From the NCBI RefSeq assembly GCF_004197395.1, contig NZ_SELS01000019.1, forward strand, positions 88,518 through 152,517: a stretch of 64,000 nucleotides of DNA, read 5' to 3'. Positions 18,532 through 28,773 of the stretch are shown in pieces. The DNA is from Paraburkholderia sp. UYCP14C (GTDB taxonomy: Bacteria; Pseudomonadota; Gammaproteobacteria; Burkholderiales; Burkholderiaceae). Position 1 is the stretch's first letter, and each line of letters starts with the position of its first letter. A program made the translations under genes and the position numbers. The notes beneath the pieces were generated by a model, which was given only the letters and a program-made list of their open reading frames with translations, was not told the origin of the DNA and did not search any database.

Positions 18532-19971
18532 ATGACGGCGATGTGGCAACGGACGGCGGCGCTTGCGCTGACGGCAATTTCGATGGCGGCTGCGGGAGTT
18601 GGCGTTGCGGAGGCGGCGAGTTCCGCGACGAATCCGGCGGCGACGGGCGGGAATCAAACGTCAGCGCAACCGGCCACCGGCAAGCTGGAGAGCCGCCCGG
18701 CCACGCTGGCCGCAAGCCAGGCCGGTAGCCCCGCAAGCAAGGTCGCAAGCAAGCCCGCGAGCCTGCCGGCCGGCATGCCCAGCGGCACGCCAATTCAGCT
18801 CGCGCTGATCGAAGGCATGTCCGGCCCGTTCGCGAACGCGGGCGCGGCGGTCGAGCGCAATCTGCGCTTCGGTGTCGAGCAGGTCAACGCGCACGGCGGC
18901 GTGAAGCTCGCGGACGGCGCGCATCCGTTCGAACTTATCGTGCTCGACAGCAAGGGCAGCACGGAGGAAGCGCTGACGCAATTGCGGGCGGCCGCGGATC
19001 GCCATATCGGCTACATCCTGCAGGGCAATAGCTCGGCGGTCGCCGCGGCACTGATCGGCGCGATCGACAAGCAGAACAGCCGCGAGCCCGACAACCGCGA
19101 ACTGTTCCTCAACTACTCGGCGGACGATCCCGCCCTCACCAACTCCGATTGCAGCTTCTGGCACTTCCGCTTCGACGCGCACGCGGGCATGCGGATGGCC
19201 GCGCTCGCCGATGTGATCGAGCACGACAAGGCGGTGAAAAAGGTCTATCTGCTGAACCAGGATTACAGCTTCGGCCACGACGTGAGCAGCCTCGCGCGCT
19301 CGACGCTCGCGGCGAAGCGCCCCGACGTCGCGGTAGTCGGCGACGAATTTCACCCGATCGGCCGCGTGAAGGATTTCGCGCCGTATATCGCAAAGATTCG
19401 CGCGAGCGGCGCGGACGCCGTGATTACGGGTAACTGGGGCAACGATCTGACGTTGCTGGTAAAGGCCGCGCGCGAGCAGGGCCTCGACACGAAGTTCTAC
19501 ACGTTCTACGGCAACAGCCTCGGCGCGCCCGCCGCGCTCGGCGACGCGGGCGTGGGTCACGTGATCGCGGTGGCCGAGTGGCATCCGAACGTCGGCGGCG
19601 CGGCCTCCGACGCGTGGTACGCGGCGTTCCGCGCGCGCTTTCCGGCCGCGCAGGACGACTATCCGGTGCTGCGCATGCCACTGATGATCGAGACGCTCGC
19701 CGCCGCGATGAACCGCGCCGGCAGTGCCGATCCGACGGCGGTCGCGAAAGCGCTCGAGGGCATCCGCTTCGACAACGGCTTCCACGCATCGTGGATGCGC
19801 GCCGATGATCACCAGCTGATCCAGCCCCTTTATGTGATGCAGATGGACAAAGCCGGTACGCCGGGCGTGCATTTCGATAACGAAGGCTCTGGCTATGGCT
19901 TCCGCACGGTGCTGGCGCTACCGGCCGAGCGCACGGTATTGCCGTCGGTCTGCCGCATGCGGCGGCCCTGA
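18532..19971 (+). CDS. ABC transporter substrate-binding protein, branched-chain amino-acid type (orphan)
   Basis: A 479-aa periplasmic protein. Residues 1-29 form a signal peptide ending AEAAS. Residues 30-90 are an Ala/Ser/Pro/Lys linker with repeated ASKPAS-like units. The periplasmic-binding type 1 (Peripla_BP_6) fold starts at IQLALIEGMSGPFANAG and continues to the end. No permease or ATPase gene is adjacent, so it must work with distant components or act as a sensor. The ligand is not predictable. The ATG 18532 opens directly on the signal peptide. Confidence 0.8.
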   Translation: MTAMWQRTAALALTAISMAAAGVGVAEAASSATNPAATGGNQTSAQPATGKLESRPATLAASQAGSPASKVASKPASLPAGMPSGTPIQLALIEGMSGPFANAGAAVERNLRFGVEQVNAHGGVKLADGAHPFELIVLDSKGSTEEALTQLRAAADRHIGYILQGNSSAVAAALIGAIDKQNSREPDNRELFLNYSADDPALTNSDCSFWHFRFDAHAGMRMAALADVIEHDKAVKKVYLLNQDYSFGHDVSSLARSTLAAKRPDVAVVGDEFHPIGRVKDFAPYIAKIRASGADAVITGNWGNDLTLLVKAAREQGLDTKFYTFYGNSLGAPAALGDAGVGHVIAVAEWHPNVGGAASDAWYAAFRARFPAAQDDYPVLRMPLMIETLAAAMNRAGSADPTAVAKALEGIRFDNGFHASWMRADDHQLIQPLYVMQMDKAGTPGVHFDNEGSGYGFRTVLALPAERTVLPSVCRMRRP

Positions 19972-20011
19972 GCGAGCGCGAGCGACGCTCGATTCGCCTT
20001 GCCGGTCAGGG

Positions 20012-20040
20012 TTCGCGGCCGGGGCGCGCTGTGCTACAAT
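20012..20040 (+). promoter_or_regulatory. Predicted rpsO promoter
   Basis: TTCGCG (20012-20017), 17 bases, TACAAT (20035-20040), leaving a leader of about 130 bases before rpsO, long enough for S15 autogenous control. Confidence 0.45.
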
Positions 20041-20175
20041 ACGCGTCCCGTTGTTGGGCTGGGTTCGGATTCAGCTAATTCAGCCACGAACGGGACTCAG
20101 TAAATTTGTGAAACGGGTATCCCACGGCACGGCCTTTCTTCCGTGACCGCCTGTCCAGTTATCAAGGAAATCGAC

Positions 20176-20448
20176 ATGTCCGCAGTTGAAGCAAGCAAGA
20201 AGTCCGAAGTCGTCGCGCAATTCGCACGCGCAGCTAACGACACCGGCTCCCCCGAAGTTCAGGTCGCGCTGCTCACGACCCGCATCAACGAACTGACCTC
20301 CCACTTCAAGGAGCACACGAAGGATCACCACAGCCGCCGCGGTCTGCTGCGCATGGTGAGCCGCCGTCGCAAGCTGCTCGACTACCTGAAGGGTAAGGAC
20401 GCGGACCGTTACCGCAGCCTGATCGAGAAGCTGGGTCTGCGTAAGTAA
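20176..20448 (+). CDS. rpsO: 30S ribosomal protein S15
   Basis: A 90-aa ribosomal protein that binds the central domain of 16S rRNA. The conserved segment [20 protein letters not shown] and the C-terminal [20 protein letters not shown] are intact. The ATG 20176 follows AAGGAAATCGAC. The gene is followed by a terminator and then pnp, the order known from many proteobacteria where RNase III processing and PNPase control this locus. Confidence 0.97.
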   Translation: MSAVEASKKSEVVAQFARAANDTGSPEVQVALLTTRINELTSHFKEHTKDHHSRRGLLRMVSRRRKLLDYLKGKDADRYRSLIEKLGLRK

Positions 20449-20469
20449 TCGGCCAGTCGTTCAGCAAGA

Positions 20470-20507
20470 TGCCTGTGTCAGTTTCGCTGATACAGGCATT
20501 TTGTTTT
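20470..20507 (+). terminator. Terminator between rpsO and pnp
   Basis: ATGCCTGTGTCAG, TTTCG loop, CTGATACAGGCAT (one G-U pair), then a T-rich tract. Read-through into pnp would be partial. Confidence 0.85.
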
Positions 20508-20660
20508 TGCGCGGCGCGCTTCGTATCACGTGCACCGCCTGTGATCCGCGGCGTATGCCGGTTCGCGCGGCGTCTACGGGCAACGCAGTAGCAGTAGCAA
20601 AATAGCAGTAGAACAGGCAGTAACAGAAACATGGCCGGGCTTCAGGGCAGAGTTTTGTGT

Positions 20661-20707
20661 CATTCCAGCGGTTTGCGCGCACACGCAGCGCGTGGCTCTC
20701 TGGAATG
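20661..20707 (+). promoter_or_regulatory. Stem-loop in the pnp leader, candidate RNase III processing site
   Basis: CATTCCAG (20661-20668) pairs exactly with CTGGAATG (20700-20707), with an inner CGCG/CGCG helix. It lies 87 bases before pnp, where enterobacteria carry the hairpin cut by RNase III for PNPase autocontrol. The rest of 20449-20793 holds the rpsO terminator and a stretch of short GCAGTA repeats (20585-20630). Confidence 0.4.
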
Positions 20708-20793
20708 GCATAGCACGACTCTTCCCATGCGGCGCCGGCCCCGGCGTTGCCGCGCCGCTTCCGGTCCGCGCGGCATTACGATGAGGAAAAGCA

Positions 20794-22929
20794 ATGACTA
20801 TGTTCAACAAGATCGTCAAAGAGTTTAAGTGGGGGCAGCACAACGTTCGCCTCGAAACCGGTGAAATCGCTCGCCAGGCGGGCGGCGCGGTGATCGTCGA
20901 CGTCGAAGACACCGTGGTGCTCGCCACCGTGGTCGGCGCGAAGACCGCGAAGCCGGGCCAGGACTTCTTCCCCCTCACCGTCGATTACATCGAAAAGACC
21001 TACGCCGCGGGCAAGATTCCGGGTGGCTTCTTCCGCCGCGAAGGCCGTCCGTCGGAAGGCGAGACGCTGATCTCGCGCCTGATCGATCGCCCGCTGCGTC
21101 CGCTGTTCCCGGAAGGCTTCTACAACGAAGTGCAGGTCGTGATTCACGTGCTGTCGCTGAATCCGGAAATCCCCGCCGACATCCCCGCGCTGATCGGCGC
21201 GTCGGCGGCGCTCGCAGTGTCGGGTCTGCCGTTCAACGGCCCGGTCGGCGCGGCACGCGTGGCCTACATCAACAACGAATACGTGCTGAACCCGACGCGT
21301 CCGCAGATGAAGGAGTCGGCCCTCGACCTCGTCGTCGCCGGTACGGAACGCGCGGTGCTGATGGTCGAATCGGAAGCGCAGCAACTGAGCGAAGAAGTGA
21401 TGCTCGGCGCCGTCGTGTTCGGTCATGAGCAGATGCAGACCGCGATCGACGCGATCCACGAACTGGTCCGCGAAGGCGGCAAGCCCGAGTGGGACTGGCA
21501 GCCGGCCGCGAAGAACGAAGCACTGATCTCGCGCGTGACCGAACTCGCGCAAGCCAATCTGCTCGCCGCTTACCAGATCCGCGACAAGCAGGCTCGCTCG
21601 ACCAAGCTGAAGGAAGTCTACGCGGCAACCTCGGCGAAGCTCGAGGAAGAAGCTGCGGCAGCGGGCACCGTGGCGGCCGACAAGGCGTCGGTCGGCAACG
21701 TGCTGTTCGACATCGAAGCGAAGATCGTCCGTACGCAGATCCTGAACGGCGAGCCGCGTATCGACGGCCGCGACACGCGCACCGTGCGCCCGATCGAAAT
21801 CCGCACCGGCGTGCTGCCGCGTACCCACGGCTCGGCGCTTTTCACGCGCGGCGAGACGCAGGCGCTGGTGGTCGCGACGCTCGGCACGAAGGGCGACGAG
21901 CAAAACATCGACGCGCTCGAAGGCGAGTACCGCGAGCGCTTCATGCTCCACTACAACATGCCTCCGTTCGCGACCGGCGAAACGGGCCGCGTCGGTTCGC
22001 CGAAGCGCCGTGAAATCGGTCACGGCCGTCTCGCCAAGCGCGCGCTCGTCGCGTGCCTGCCGAGCGCCGACGAATTCGGCTACTCGATCCGCGTCGTGTC
22101 GGAAATCACCGAGTCGAACGGTTCGTCGTCAATGGCTTCGGTGTGCGGCGGCTGCCTCGCGCTGATGGACGCCGGCGTGCCGATGAAGGCGCACGTCGCC
22201 GGTATCGCGATGGGCCTGATCCTCGAAGGCAACCGCTTCGCGGTGCTGACCGACATCCTCGGCGACGAAGATCACCTCGGCGACATGGACTTCAAGGTCG
22301 CGGGTACGGAGCAAGGCGTGACCGCGCTGCAGATGGACATCAAGATCCAGGGCATCACGAAGGAAATCATGCAGGTCGCGCTTGCGCAGGCGAAGGAAGG
22401 CCGCATGCACATCCTCGGCAAGATGACCTCGGCGGTGTCGGGCGCGAACACCCAGTTGTCGGAGTTCGCACCGCGCATGATCACGATCAAGATCAACCCG
22501 GAAAAGATCCGCGACGTGATCGGCAAGGGCGGCTCGGTGATCCGTGCGCTGACCGAAGAAACCGGCACGACGATCGACATTTCGGACGACGGCGTCGTCA
22601 CCATCGCGAGCACGAGCAGCGAAGGGATGGCCGAAGCGAAGAAGCGTATCGAGAACATCACGCTGGAAGTCGAAGTGGGTCAGGTGTACGAAGGCACCGT
22701 GCTCAAGCTGCTCGACTTCGGCGCGATCGTGAACATCCTGCCGGGTAAGGACGGTCTGCTGCATATCTCCGAAATCGCCAACGAGCGCATCAAGGACATC
22801 AACGACTATCTGAAGGATGGCCAGCAAGTGAAGGTCAAGGTCATCCAGACGGACGAGAAGGGTCGTGTGCGTCTGTCGGCGAAGGCATTGCTGAACGACG
22901 CGCCGCAAGGCGAACCGACACCGCAGTAA
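20794..22929 (+). CDS. pnp: Polyribonucleotide nucleotidyltransferase (PNPase)
   Basis: A 711-aa phosphorolytic 3'-5' exoribonuclease and degradosome component. Two RNase PH-like domains surround a helical linker; the second begins around residue 320 ([20 protein letters not shown]). A KH domain with IGKGGS stands near 565-570 and a C-terminal S1 domain follows ([19 protein letters not shown]). The start [11 protein letters not shown] at 20794 has GAGGAAAAGC upstream; the second ATG at 20800 is also possible. Complete, with normal length. Confidence 0.96.
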   Translation: MTMFNKIVKEFKWGQHNVRLETGEIARQAGGAVIVDVEDTVVLATVVGAKTAKPGQDFFPLTVDYIEKTYAAGKIPGGFFRREGRPSEGETLISRLIDRPLRPLFPEGFYNEVQVVIHVLSLNPEIPADIPALIGASAALAVSGLPFNGPVGAARVAYINNEYVLNPTRPQMKESALDLVVAGTERAVLMVESEAQQLSEEVMLGAVVFGHEQMQTAIDAIHELVREGGKPEWDWQPAAKNEALISRVTELAQANLLAAYQIRDKQARSTKLKEVYAATSAKLEEEAAAAGTVAADKASVGNVLFDIEAKIVRTQILNGEPRIDGRDTRTVRPIEIRTGVLPRTHGSALFTRGETQALVVATLGTKGDEQNIDALEGEYRERFMLHYNMPPFATGETGRVGSPKRREIGHGRLAKRALVACLPSADEFGYSIRVVSEITESNGSSSMASVCGGCLALMDAGVPMKAHVAGIAMGLILEGNRFAVLTDILGDEDHLGDMDFKVAGTEQGVTALQMDIKIQGITKEIMQVALAQAKEGRMHILGKMTSAVSGANTQLSEFAPRMITIKINPEKIRDVIGKGGSVIRALTEETGTTIDISDDGVVTIASTSSEGMAEAKKRIENITLEVEVGQVYEGTVLKLLDFGAIVNILPGKDGLLHISEIANERIKDINDYLKDGQQVKVKVIQTDEKGRVRLSAKALLNDAPQGEPTPQ

Positions 22930-22943
22930 TGCGGTAACGGACA

Positions 22944-22978
22944 AACGGCCGGCCGTGTCATGCACGCCGGCCGTTTTT
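22944..22978 (+). terminator. Intrinsic terminator after pnp
   Basis: AACGGCCGGC, loop, GCCGGCCGTTTTT. Confidence 0.88.
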
Positions 22979-23079
22979 CATGCAGGATGGATTGCGTTGC
23001 GAATTCGAATCGCAGCGCGGCGCTAAGGCAGACGGCTGCAACGGGTAGGCAACGCAATCCAATCTTGGAGTTGACGCAG

Positions 23080-24096
23080 ATGAAAGCGATCGAAATCACT
23101 GAATTCGGTGCGCCGGAAGTCCTCAAGCTGGCGGAGCGTCCGACGCCGCAGCTCAAGGCGGGCGAGGTGCTGATCAAGGTGGCGGCATCAGGCATCAATC
23201 GTCCGGACGTGTTTCAGCGCAAGGGCGGCTATGCGCCGCCGCCGGGGGCTTCGGATCTGCCGGGGCTGGAGGTGGCGGGCGAGATCGTCGGCGGCACCAT
23301 CGACGGGAAGAACAACCCGTTCGGTCTGAAGATCGGCGATCGCGTGTGCGCGCTGCTCGCGGGCGGCGGTTACGCGGAGTATGCGGCCGCGCCGTTGCTG
23401 CAATGTCTGCCGGTGCCGGCGGGCATGTCGGATGTTGAAGCGGCTTCGCTGCCCGAGACGTTTTTCACGGTGTGGAGCAACGTCTTCAATCGCGCGCAAC
23501 TCGGCCAGGGCGAAGGCGGCGCGAACGAAACGCTGCTCGTACAGGGCGGTTCGAGCGGCATCGGCGTGACCGCGATCCAGATTGCGCACGCGCTCGGCTT
23601 CCGCGTGTTCGCCACCGCGGGCTCGGACGAAAAGTGCCGAGCGTGCGAAGCGCTCGGCGCCGAACGGGCGATCAACTACAAGACTGAAGATTTCGTCGAA
23701 GTCATCAAGTCGCTGACCAATGATCGCGGCGTCGACGTGATCCTCGACATGGTGGCGGGCAGCTACGTGCCGCGCGAATTGTCGGCGCTCGCCGATGGCG
23801 GTCGCATCGTGCTGATTGCGCTGCTCGGCGGCGCAAAGGCGGAACTGAACCTGAACGAAGTGTTGCGCCGCCGTCTGACGGTTACCGGTTCGACACTGCG
23901 GCCGCGGCCGATCGAGTTCAAGGCGCAGATCGCCGCGCAACTGAAGGAGCGCGTGTGGCCCCATCTGGAAGCTGGGCGCATCAAGCCCGTCGTGCATCGC
24001 GTGTTTCCGGCCGCTCAGGCCGCCGAGGCGCACACGCTGATGGAAAGCAGCACGCACGTGGGCAAGATCGTGTTGACGTGGGGTCAGGAGGCTTGA
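23080..24096 (+). CDS. NAD(P)H:quinone oxidoreductase, zinc-independent MDR family
   Basis: A 338-aa medium-chain reductase of the QOR/TP53I3 group, which reduces quinones with NADPH. The N-terminal GroES-like domain includes GINRPDVFQRKGGY and LPGLEVAGEI. The nucleotide-binding motif VQGGSSGIGVTAIQIA lies at about 151-166. No zinc-ligand cysteine set is present. GGAG precedes ATG 23080; the longer reading would start inside the pnp terminator. tpiA follows after 155 bases. Confidence 0.88.
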   Translation: MKAIEITEFGAPEVLKLAERPTPQLKAGEVLIKVAASGINRPDVFQRKGGYAPPPGASDLPGLEVAGEIVGGTIDGKNNPFGLKIGDRVCALLAGGGYAEYAAAPLLQCLPVPAGMSDVEAASLPETFFTVWSNVFNRAQLGQGEGGANETLLVQGGSSGIGVTAIQIAHALGFRVFATAGSDEKCRACEALGAERAINYKTEDFVEVIKSLTNDRGVDVILDMVAGSYVPRELSALADGGRIVLIALLGGAKAELNLNEVLRRRLTVTGSTLRPRPIEFKAQIAAQLKERVWPHLEAGRIKPVVHRVFPAAQAAEAHTLMESSTHVGKIVLTWGQEA

Positions 24097-24251
24097 CGTC
24101 GTCGGTTTGACCCGATCCACCCCACGCAGTAAAATTGCGCGTTTTGCGTGCGCCGGATCAATCCGCCGGACGGGCAACGAGCCGCAGCGAGGCGCAACCG
24201 AAGTCCGCCGGCAGAGCAGGCAGGACTGGCAAGACAGGACAACACGAGACG

Positions 24252-25028
24252 ATGTCGAATCAACAACGAGGCAAACTGGTAGTCGGTAACTGGAAGATGC
24301 ATGGGCGGCTCGCCGCGAACGCCGCGTTGTTGCAGGCCGTGGCGCAGGGCTCCGGTGAATTGCCGGCCGATGTGCGCGTCGGTGTGTGCGTGCCGAGCCT
24401 TTATCTCGCGCAGGCGCAGTCGCTACTCAAAGGCAGTCCGGTCGTGTGGGGCGTGCAGGACGTGTCCGCGTTCACGCACGGTGCCTATACCGGCGAAGTG
24501 GCTGCGCCGATGGTGACCGACTTCGGCGCCACGTTTGCGATCGTCGGACACTCGGAGCGTCGCGCGTATCACCGCGAAAGCGCCGAACTGGTCGCGGTGA
24601 AAACGCAGCGCGTGCTCGAAGCGGGTTTGACGCCGATCGTGTGCGTCGGCGAAACGCTCGAAGAACGCGAAGCTGGTTCGACCGAGCAGGTCGTCGGCGG
24701 CCAGCTCGACGAAGTGCTCGCGAAGGTGTCGGCTCAGGAGGCGGCACGCCTTGTCGTAGCGTATGAGCCGGTGTGGGCAATTGGCACCGGCAAGAGCGCA
24801 TCGGCGGCACAGGCGCAGGCCGTGCATGCGTTCCTGCGCGCACGTCTCGCGGCAAAGGGCGCGGCGGACGTGCCGTTGCTGTACGGCGGCAGCGTGAAGC
24901 CGGAGAACGCGGAAGAACTGTTCCGTCAGCTCGATATCGACGGCGGCCTGATCGGCGGCGCGTCGTTGAAAGATCAGGATTTCCTGGCGATCTGCAAAGC
25001 GGCCGCCGCGACCAGCGTGGCCGGTTGA
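24252..25028 (+). CDS. tpiA: Triosephosphate isomerase
   Basis: A 258-aa TIM-barrel enzyme interconverting dihydroxyacetone phosphate and glyceraldehyde 3-phosphate. The catalytic residues are visible: GNWKMHG (Lys), [10 protein letters not shown] (His) and [16 protein letters not shown] (Glu and loop 6), plus the phosphate-binding YGGSVKPEN. The start MSNQQRG at 24252 is chosen because homologues begin just before the GNWKMHG motif. secG follows, as in many beta-proteobacteria. Confidence 0.96.
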   Translation: MSNQQRGKLVVGNWKMHGRLAANAALLQAVAQGSGELPADVRVGVCVPSLYLAQAQSLLKGSPVVWGVQDVSAFTHGAYTGEVAAPMVTDFGATFAIVGHSERRAYHRESAELVAVKTQRVLEAGLTPIVCVGETLEEREAGSTEQVVGGQLDEVLAKVSAQEAARLVVAYEPVWAIGTGKSASAAQAQAVHAFLRARLAAKGAADVPLLYGGSVKPENAEELFRQLDIDGGLIGGASLKDQDFLAICKAAAATSVAG

Positions 25029-25110
25029 GCAGGGCGTCTCGGCGAGGATGACTCCATTTTGCGCAACACACCGTGTGCGGCGCAGTTAAATAAAGACTCA
25101 GGTGAGTGTG

Positions 25111-25497
25111 ATGCTGTATTTGAAAACATTGATTATCGTCGTTCAGTTGTTGTCGGCGCTCGGGGTCATCGGACTCGTGTTGCTGCAGCACGGCAAAGGT
25201 GCCGACATGGGCGCTGCTTTTGGCAGCGGCGCGTCGGGTAGTCTGTTCGGTGCGACGGGTTCGGCGAACTTCCTCTCGCGTACCACGGCGGTGCTCGCAG
25301 CTCTGTTTTTTGCAACGACGCTGGCGCTCACTTACCTTGGCGCGTATCACGTGAAGCCGTCGGCAGGCGTGCTGGGCGTGGCAGCTACTGCTCCGGTCGC
25401 GGCTTCGCCTGCTTCCGTGCCAGCCGCGAGCTCGGCTCCGGCGGTAGCAGCGCCGGCTTCGCCTGCGTCGGTTCCGGCGACGGGCGTGCCGAAATAA
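25111..25497 (+). CDS. secG: Preprotein translocase subunit SecG
   Basis: A 128-aa inner-membrane component of SecYEG. Two transmembrane helices (residues 4-24 and about 52-72) flank the conserved cytoplasmic loop [21 protein letters not shown]. The C-terminal ~45 residues are Ala/Pro/Ser-rich and unconserved. ATG 25111 follows AGGTGAG; GTG codons at 25102 and 25108 are possible alternatives. It lies between tpiA and the tRNA-Leu/nuo block. Confidence 0.93.
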   Translation: MLYLKTLIIVVQLLSALGVIGLVLLQHGKGADMGAAFGSGASGSLFGATGSANFLSRTTAVLAALFFATTLALTYLGAYHVKPSAGVLGVAATAPVAASPASVPAASSAPAVAAPASPASVPATGVPK

Positions 25498-25523
25498 ATT
25501 TTCGGTAGACGTGCTCTTGTGCG

Positions 25524-25552
25524 TTGAACAATCCGCTTAAACAAGTTACAAT
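25524..25552 (+). promoter_or_regulatory. Promoter of tRNA-Leu, possibly also of the nuo operon
   Basis: TTGAAC (25524-25529), 17 bases, TACAAT (25547-25552). It lies 57 bases before the tRNA. No separate strong promoter is obvious between the tRNA and nuoA. Confidence 0.6.
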
Positions 25553-25609
25553 TCAAGTCTTGAAGCGATTCGCGGGTTTTACAAGTTGTTTTCCCGGATT
25601 GCATATAGT

Positions 25610-25694
25610 GCCGACGTGGTGAAATTGGTAGACACGCTATCTTGAGGGGGTAGTGGCGAAAGCTGTGCGAGTTCGAGTCTCGCCGTCGGCACCA
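25610..25694 (+). tRNA. tRNA-Leu (anticodon GAG)
   Basis: An 85-base class II tRNA with an encoded ACCA end. The acceptor arms GCCGACG/CGTCGGC pair perfectly, the T arm is GCGAG-TTCGAGT-CTCGC, the D arm carries TTGGTAGA, and the anticodon loop TTGAGGG gives GAG, reading CUC and CUU. A long variable arm is present, as required for leucine tRNA. Confidence 0.95.
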
Positions 25695-25852
25695 AATGTT
25701 ATCTAAATGCCAGCCGTTTGCTTCGCTTCGGCTGGCATTTTCACTTCTGGCGTATGGCTGCAAGGCTTGCGTCGTGCGCGTTGAGGAAGTGATTTCGCGT
25801 CAGGGGTGCTATGCTCCTGACGGCACTCAGAACCAACCGATTGAGGATTGTC

Positions 25853-26212
25853 TTGAACCTCGCAGCCTATTTCCCCGTTTTGTTGTTCCTTATTGTGGGC
25901 ACCGGTTTAGGCGTAGCACTGGTCAGCATTGGCAAGATCCTCGGTCCCAACAAGCCCGACACCGAGAAAAACGCACCGTACGAGTGCGGCTTCGAAGCAT
26001 TCGAAGATGCGCGCATGAAATTCGACGTGCGCTACTACCTCGTCGCCATTCTCTTTATCATTTTCGACCTTGAAACCGCGTTCCTGTTCCCGTGGGGCGT
26101 GGCATTGCGTGACATCGGCTGGGCCGGCTTCATGGCAATGATGATTTTCCTGCTCGAGTTCCTGCTTGGCTTTGCCTACATCTGGAAGAAGGGCGGCCTC
26201 GACTGGGAATGA
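25853..26212 (+). CDS. nuoA: NADH-quinone oxidoreductase subunit A
   Basis: A 119-aa membrane-arm subunit with three helices and the conserved loop [20 protein letters not shown], which holds the quinone-channel cysteine. I use the TTG at 25853: GAGG lies seven bases before it and the protein then begins with the family's [12 protein letters not shown]. An upstream ATG-like reading (25811) would add 14 unconserved residues. First gene of the 14-gene nuo operon. Confidence 0.93.
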   Translation: MNLAAYFPVLLFLIVGTGLGVALVSIGKILGPNKPDTEKNAPYECGFEAFEDARMKFDVRYYLVAILFIIFDLETAFLFPWGVALRDIGWAGFMAMMIFLLEFLLGFAYIWKKGGLDWE

Positions 26213-26274
26213 TGGATTAATCGCCGGTTTGCGTGGGTGGCCAGGCTTGCCGCCCCGTCTGGAGTGGAAAGCAA

Positions 26275-26754
26275 ATGAGTATCGAAGGGGTCTTGAAAGA
26301 AGGGTTTGTCACCACTACGGCAGACAAACTGATCAACTGGACGCGCACCGGTTCGCTGTGGCCGATGACGTTCGGTCTCGCGTGCTGCGCGGTCGAGATG
26401 ATGCATGCGGGCGCCGCCCGTTATGACCTCGACCGTTTCGGCGTGGTGTTCCGTCCGAGTCCGCGTCAGTCGGACGTGATGATCGTCGCCGGCACGCTGT
26501 GCAACAAGATGGCGCCCGCTCTGCGCAAGGTCTACGACCAGATGGCGGAGCCGCGCTGGGTGATCTCGATGGGCTCGTGCGCGAACGGCGGCGGCTATTA
26601 CCACTACTCGTACTCGGTGGTGCGCGGCTGCGACCGCATCGTCCCGGTCGATGTGTACGTGCCGGGTTGTCCGCCCACAGCGGAAGCGTTGGTATACGGC
26701 GTGATCCAGTTGCAAGCCAAGATTCGCCGCACCAATACCATCGCCCGTCAATAA
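26275..26754 (+). CDS. nuoB: NADH-quinone oxidoreductase subunit B
   Basis: A 159-aa subunit carrying the terminal [4Fe-4S] cluster N2 next to the quinone site. Its ligands are seen in GLACCAVEM (adjacent Cys pair), GSCANGGG and [15 protein letters not shown] lies upstream of ATG 26275, which matches the family N-terminus [11 protein letters not shown]. Confidence 0.96.
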
Positions 26755-26774
26755 GGCCAACGCCTCCCCAAAAT

Positions 26775-27377
26775 ATGGCAAGCAAACTCGAGACCCTGAA
26801 AGCGAACATCGAGGCGGCCTTTGGCGGCCTCCTGTTGAGCGTGACTGAGTCGATCGGTGAATTGACGATCGTCGTCAAGGCAGGCGACTACCTCAACGTG
26901 GCAAAGCGTCTGCGTGACGACCGCGCGCTCGGTTTCGAGCAGTGTGTCGATCTGTGCGGCGTCGATTATCAGACCTATGCCGAAGGCGCCTACGACGGCC
27001 CGCGTTTTGCGGCAGTGCTGCATCTGCTGTCGGTGCAGAACAACTGGCGTTTGCGTCTACGCGTGTTCGCGCCGGACGACGACATGCCGATCCTGCCGTC
27101 CGTCGTCGATATCTGGAATTCGGTCAACTGGTACGAGCGCGAAGCGTTCGACCTGTACGGCATCGTCTTCGAAGGTCACCCGGACCTGCGCCGCATTCTG
27201 ACCGACTACGGTTTCATCGGTCATCCGTTCCGCAAGGATTTCCCGGTCTCCGGCTACGTCGAAATGCGTTACGACCCGGAAGAGAAGCGCGTCGTTTATC
27301 AGCCGGTGACGATCGAGCCGCGGGAAATCACGCCGCGCGTGATCCGCGAAGATCGCTATGGCGGTCTGAAACACTAA
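26775..27377 (+). CDS. nuoC: NADH-quinone oxidoreductase subunit C
   Basis: A 200-aa peripheral-arm subunit (30-kDa family). The signature [13 protein letters not shown] and [15 protein letters not shown] lies near residues 132-160. It is separate from nuoD, unlike the fused enterobacterial form. ATG 26775 is 20 bases after nuoB; the region before it (CGCCTCCCCAAAAT) has no clear ribosome site, so translational coupling to nuoB is likely. Confidence 0.94.
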   Translation: MASKLETLKANIEAAFGGLLLSVTESIGELTIVVKAGDYLNVAKRLRDDRALGFEQCVDLCGVDYQTYAEGAYDGPRFAAVLHLLSVQNNWRLRLRVFAPDDDMPILPSVVDIWNSVNWYEREAFDLYGIVFEGHPDLRRILTDYGFIGHPFRKDFPVSGYVEMRYDPEEKRVVYQPVTIEPREITPRVIREDRYGGLKH

Positions 27378-27386
27378 GAGAACGTC

Positions 27387-28640
27387 ATGGCAGAGATCAA
27401 GAACTACACGCTCAACTTTGGTCCGCAGCACCCGGCAGCGCACGGTGTGCTGCGTCTCGTGCTCGAACTCGACGGCGAAGTGATCCAGCGCGCCGATCCG
27501 CACATCGGTCTGCTGCATCGCGCGACTGAAAAGCTCGCCGAAAGCAAGACGTTCATCCAGTCTGTGCCATACATGGACCGTCTCGACTACGTGTCGATGA
27601 TGGTCAATGAGCACGGCTACGTGCTCGCGATCGAGAAATTGCTCGGCATCGACGTGCCGCTGCGCGCGCAATACATTCGAGTCCTGTTCGACGAAGTCAC
27701 GCGCGTGTTGAATCACCTGATGTGGATCGGCGCGCACGCGCTCGACGTCGGTGCGATGGCGGTGTTCCTGTACGCGTTCCGCGAGCGCGAAGACCTGATG
27801 GACGTGTACGAAGCGGTGTCGGGTGCGCGCATGCACGCGGCTTACTATCGTCCGGGCGGCGTCTATCGCGATCTGCCTGACGCAATGCCGCAATATAAGG
27901 CGTCGAAGATTCGCAATGCGAAGGCGTTGTCGAAGATGAACGAGAACCGTCAGGGTTCGCTGCTCGACTTCATCGACGACTTCTTCACGCGCTTCCCGAA
28001 GTGCGTCGACGAATACGAAACGCTGCTCACCGACAACCGGATCTGGAAGCAGCGTCTGGTGGGCATCGGCGTGGTCAGCCCGGAGCGCGCGTTGCAGCTC
28101 GGCATGACCGGTGCGATGCTGCGTGGCTCTGGCATCGAGTGGGACCTGCGCAAGAAGCAGCCGTATGAAGTTTATGACAAGCTCGACTTCGACATTCCGG
28201 TCGGCGTCAACGGCGACTGCTACGACCGTTATCTGGTGCGCGTCGAGGAAATGCGTCAGTCCACGCGTATCGCGAAACAGTGCATTGAGTGGTTGCGTAA
28301 AAATCCGGGCCCGGTGATGACGGACAATCACAAGGTTGCGCCGCCGTCGCGCGTCGGCATGAAGTCGAACATGGAAGATCTGATCCATCACTTCAAGCTG
28401 TTCACCGAAGGCTTCCATGTGCCGGAAGGCGAGGCGTACGCCGCAGTCGAACATCCGAAGGGCGAGTTCGGCATCTATCTGATCTCGGACGGCGCCAACA
28501 AGCCGTATCGTCTGAAGATCCGCGCGCCGGGCTATGCGCACCTGTCCACGCTCGACGAAATGGCGCGCGGCCACATGATCGCCGACGCCGTGACGATCAT
28601 CGGCACGCAGGACATCGTGTTCGGCGAAGTGGATCGCTAG
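27387..28640 (+). CDS. nuoD: NADH-quinone oxidoreductase subunit D
   Basis: A 417-aa 49-kDa-type subunit that forms the quinone pocket with NuoB. The N-terminus [20 protein letters not shown] and the internal [18 protein letters not shown] and [12 protein letters not shown] blocks hold the conserved His and Tyr residues. Related to the NiFe-hydrogenase large subunit but lacking its metal cysteines. It starts nine bases after nuoC. Confidence 0.96.
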   Translation: MAEIKNYTLNFGPQHPAAHGVLRLVLELDGEVIQRADPHIGLLHRATEKLAESKTFIQSVPYMDRLDYVSMMVNEHGYVLAIEKLLGIDVPLRAQYIRVLFDEVTRVLNHLMWIGAHALDVGAMAVFLYAFREREDLMDVYEAVSGARMHAAYYRPGGVYRDLPDAMPQYKASKIRNAKALSKMNENRQGSLLDFIDDFFTRFPKCVDEYETLLTDNRIWKQRLVGIGVVSPERALQLGMTGAMLRGSGIEWDLRKKQPYEVYDKLDFDIPVGVNGDCYDRYLVRVEEMRQSTRIAKQCIEWLRKNPGPVMTDNHKVAPPSRVGMKSNMEDLIHHFKLFTEGFHVPEGEAYAAVEHPKGEFGIYLISDGANKPYRLKIRAPGYAHLSTLDEMARGHMIADAVTIIGTQDIVFGEVDR

Positions 28641-28773
28641 GGTGTATTCATCGACGCGCGTCTGCGGTCGTCGCACCGCCGCGCACGTCAAGCAAAGGAA
28701 CGCCGGGTCTGTCGCAGTATGTCGTGAGCGACAGGTTTTCGTTCGGTAGGAATTGAAAGAGTCGTGTCTGAAA

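Noticed and set aside
20585-20630. GCAGTA repeats considered as a CRISPR remnant
   Set aside because: Units are 6-8 bases with irregular spacing; there are no spacers of constant length and no cas genes.
27057-28691. A 544-codon minus-strand frame across nuoC-nuoD
   Set aside because: Composition is that of a shadow frame and the plus strand encodes complete NuoC and NuoD.
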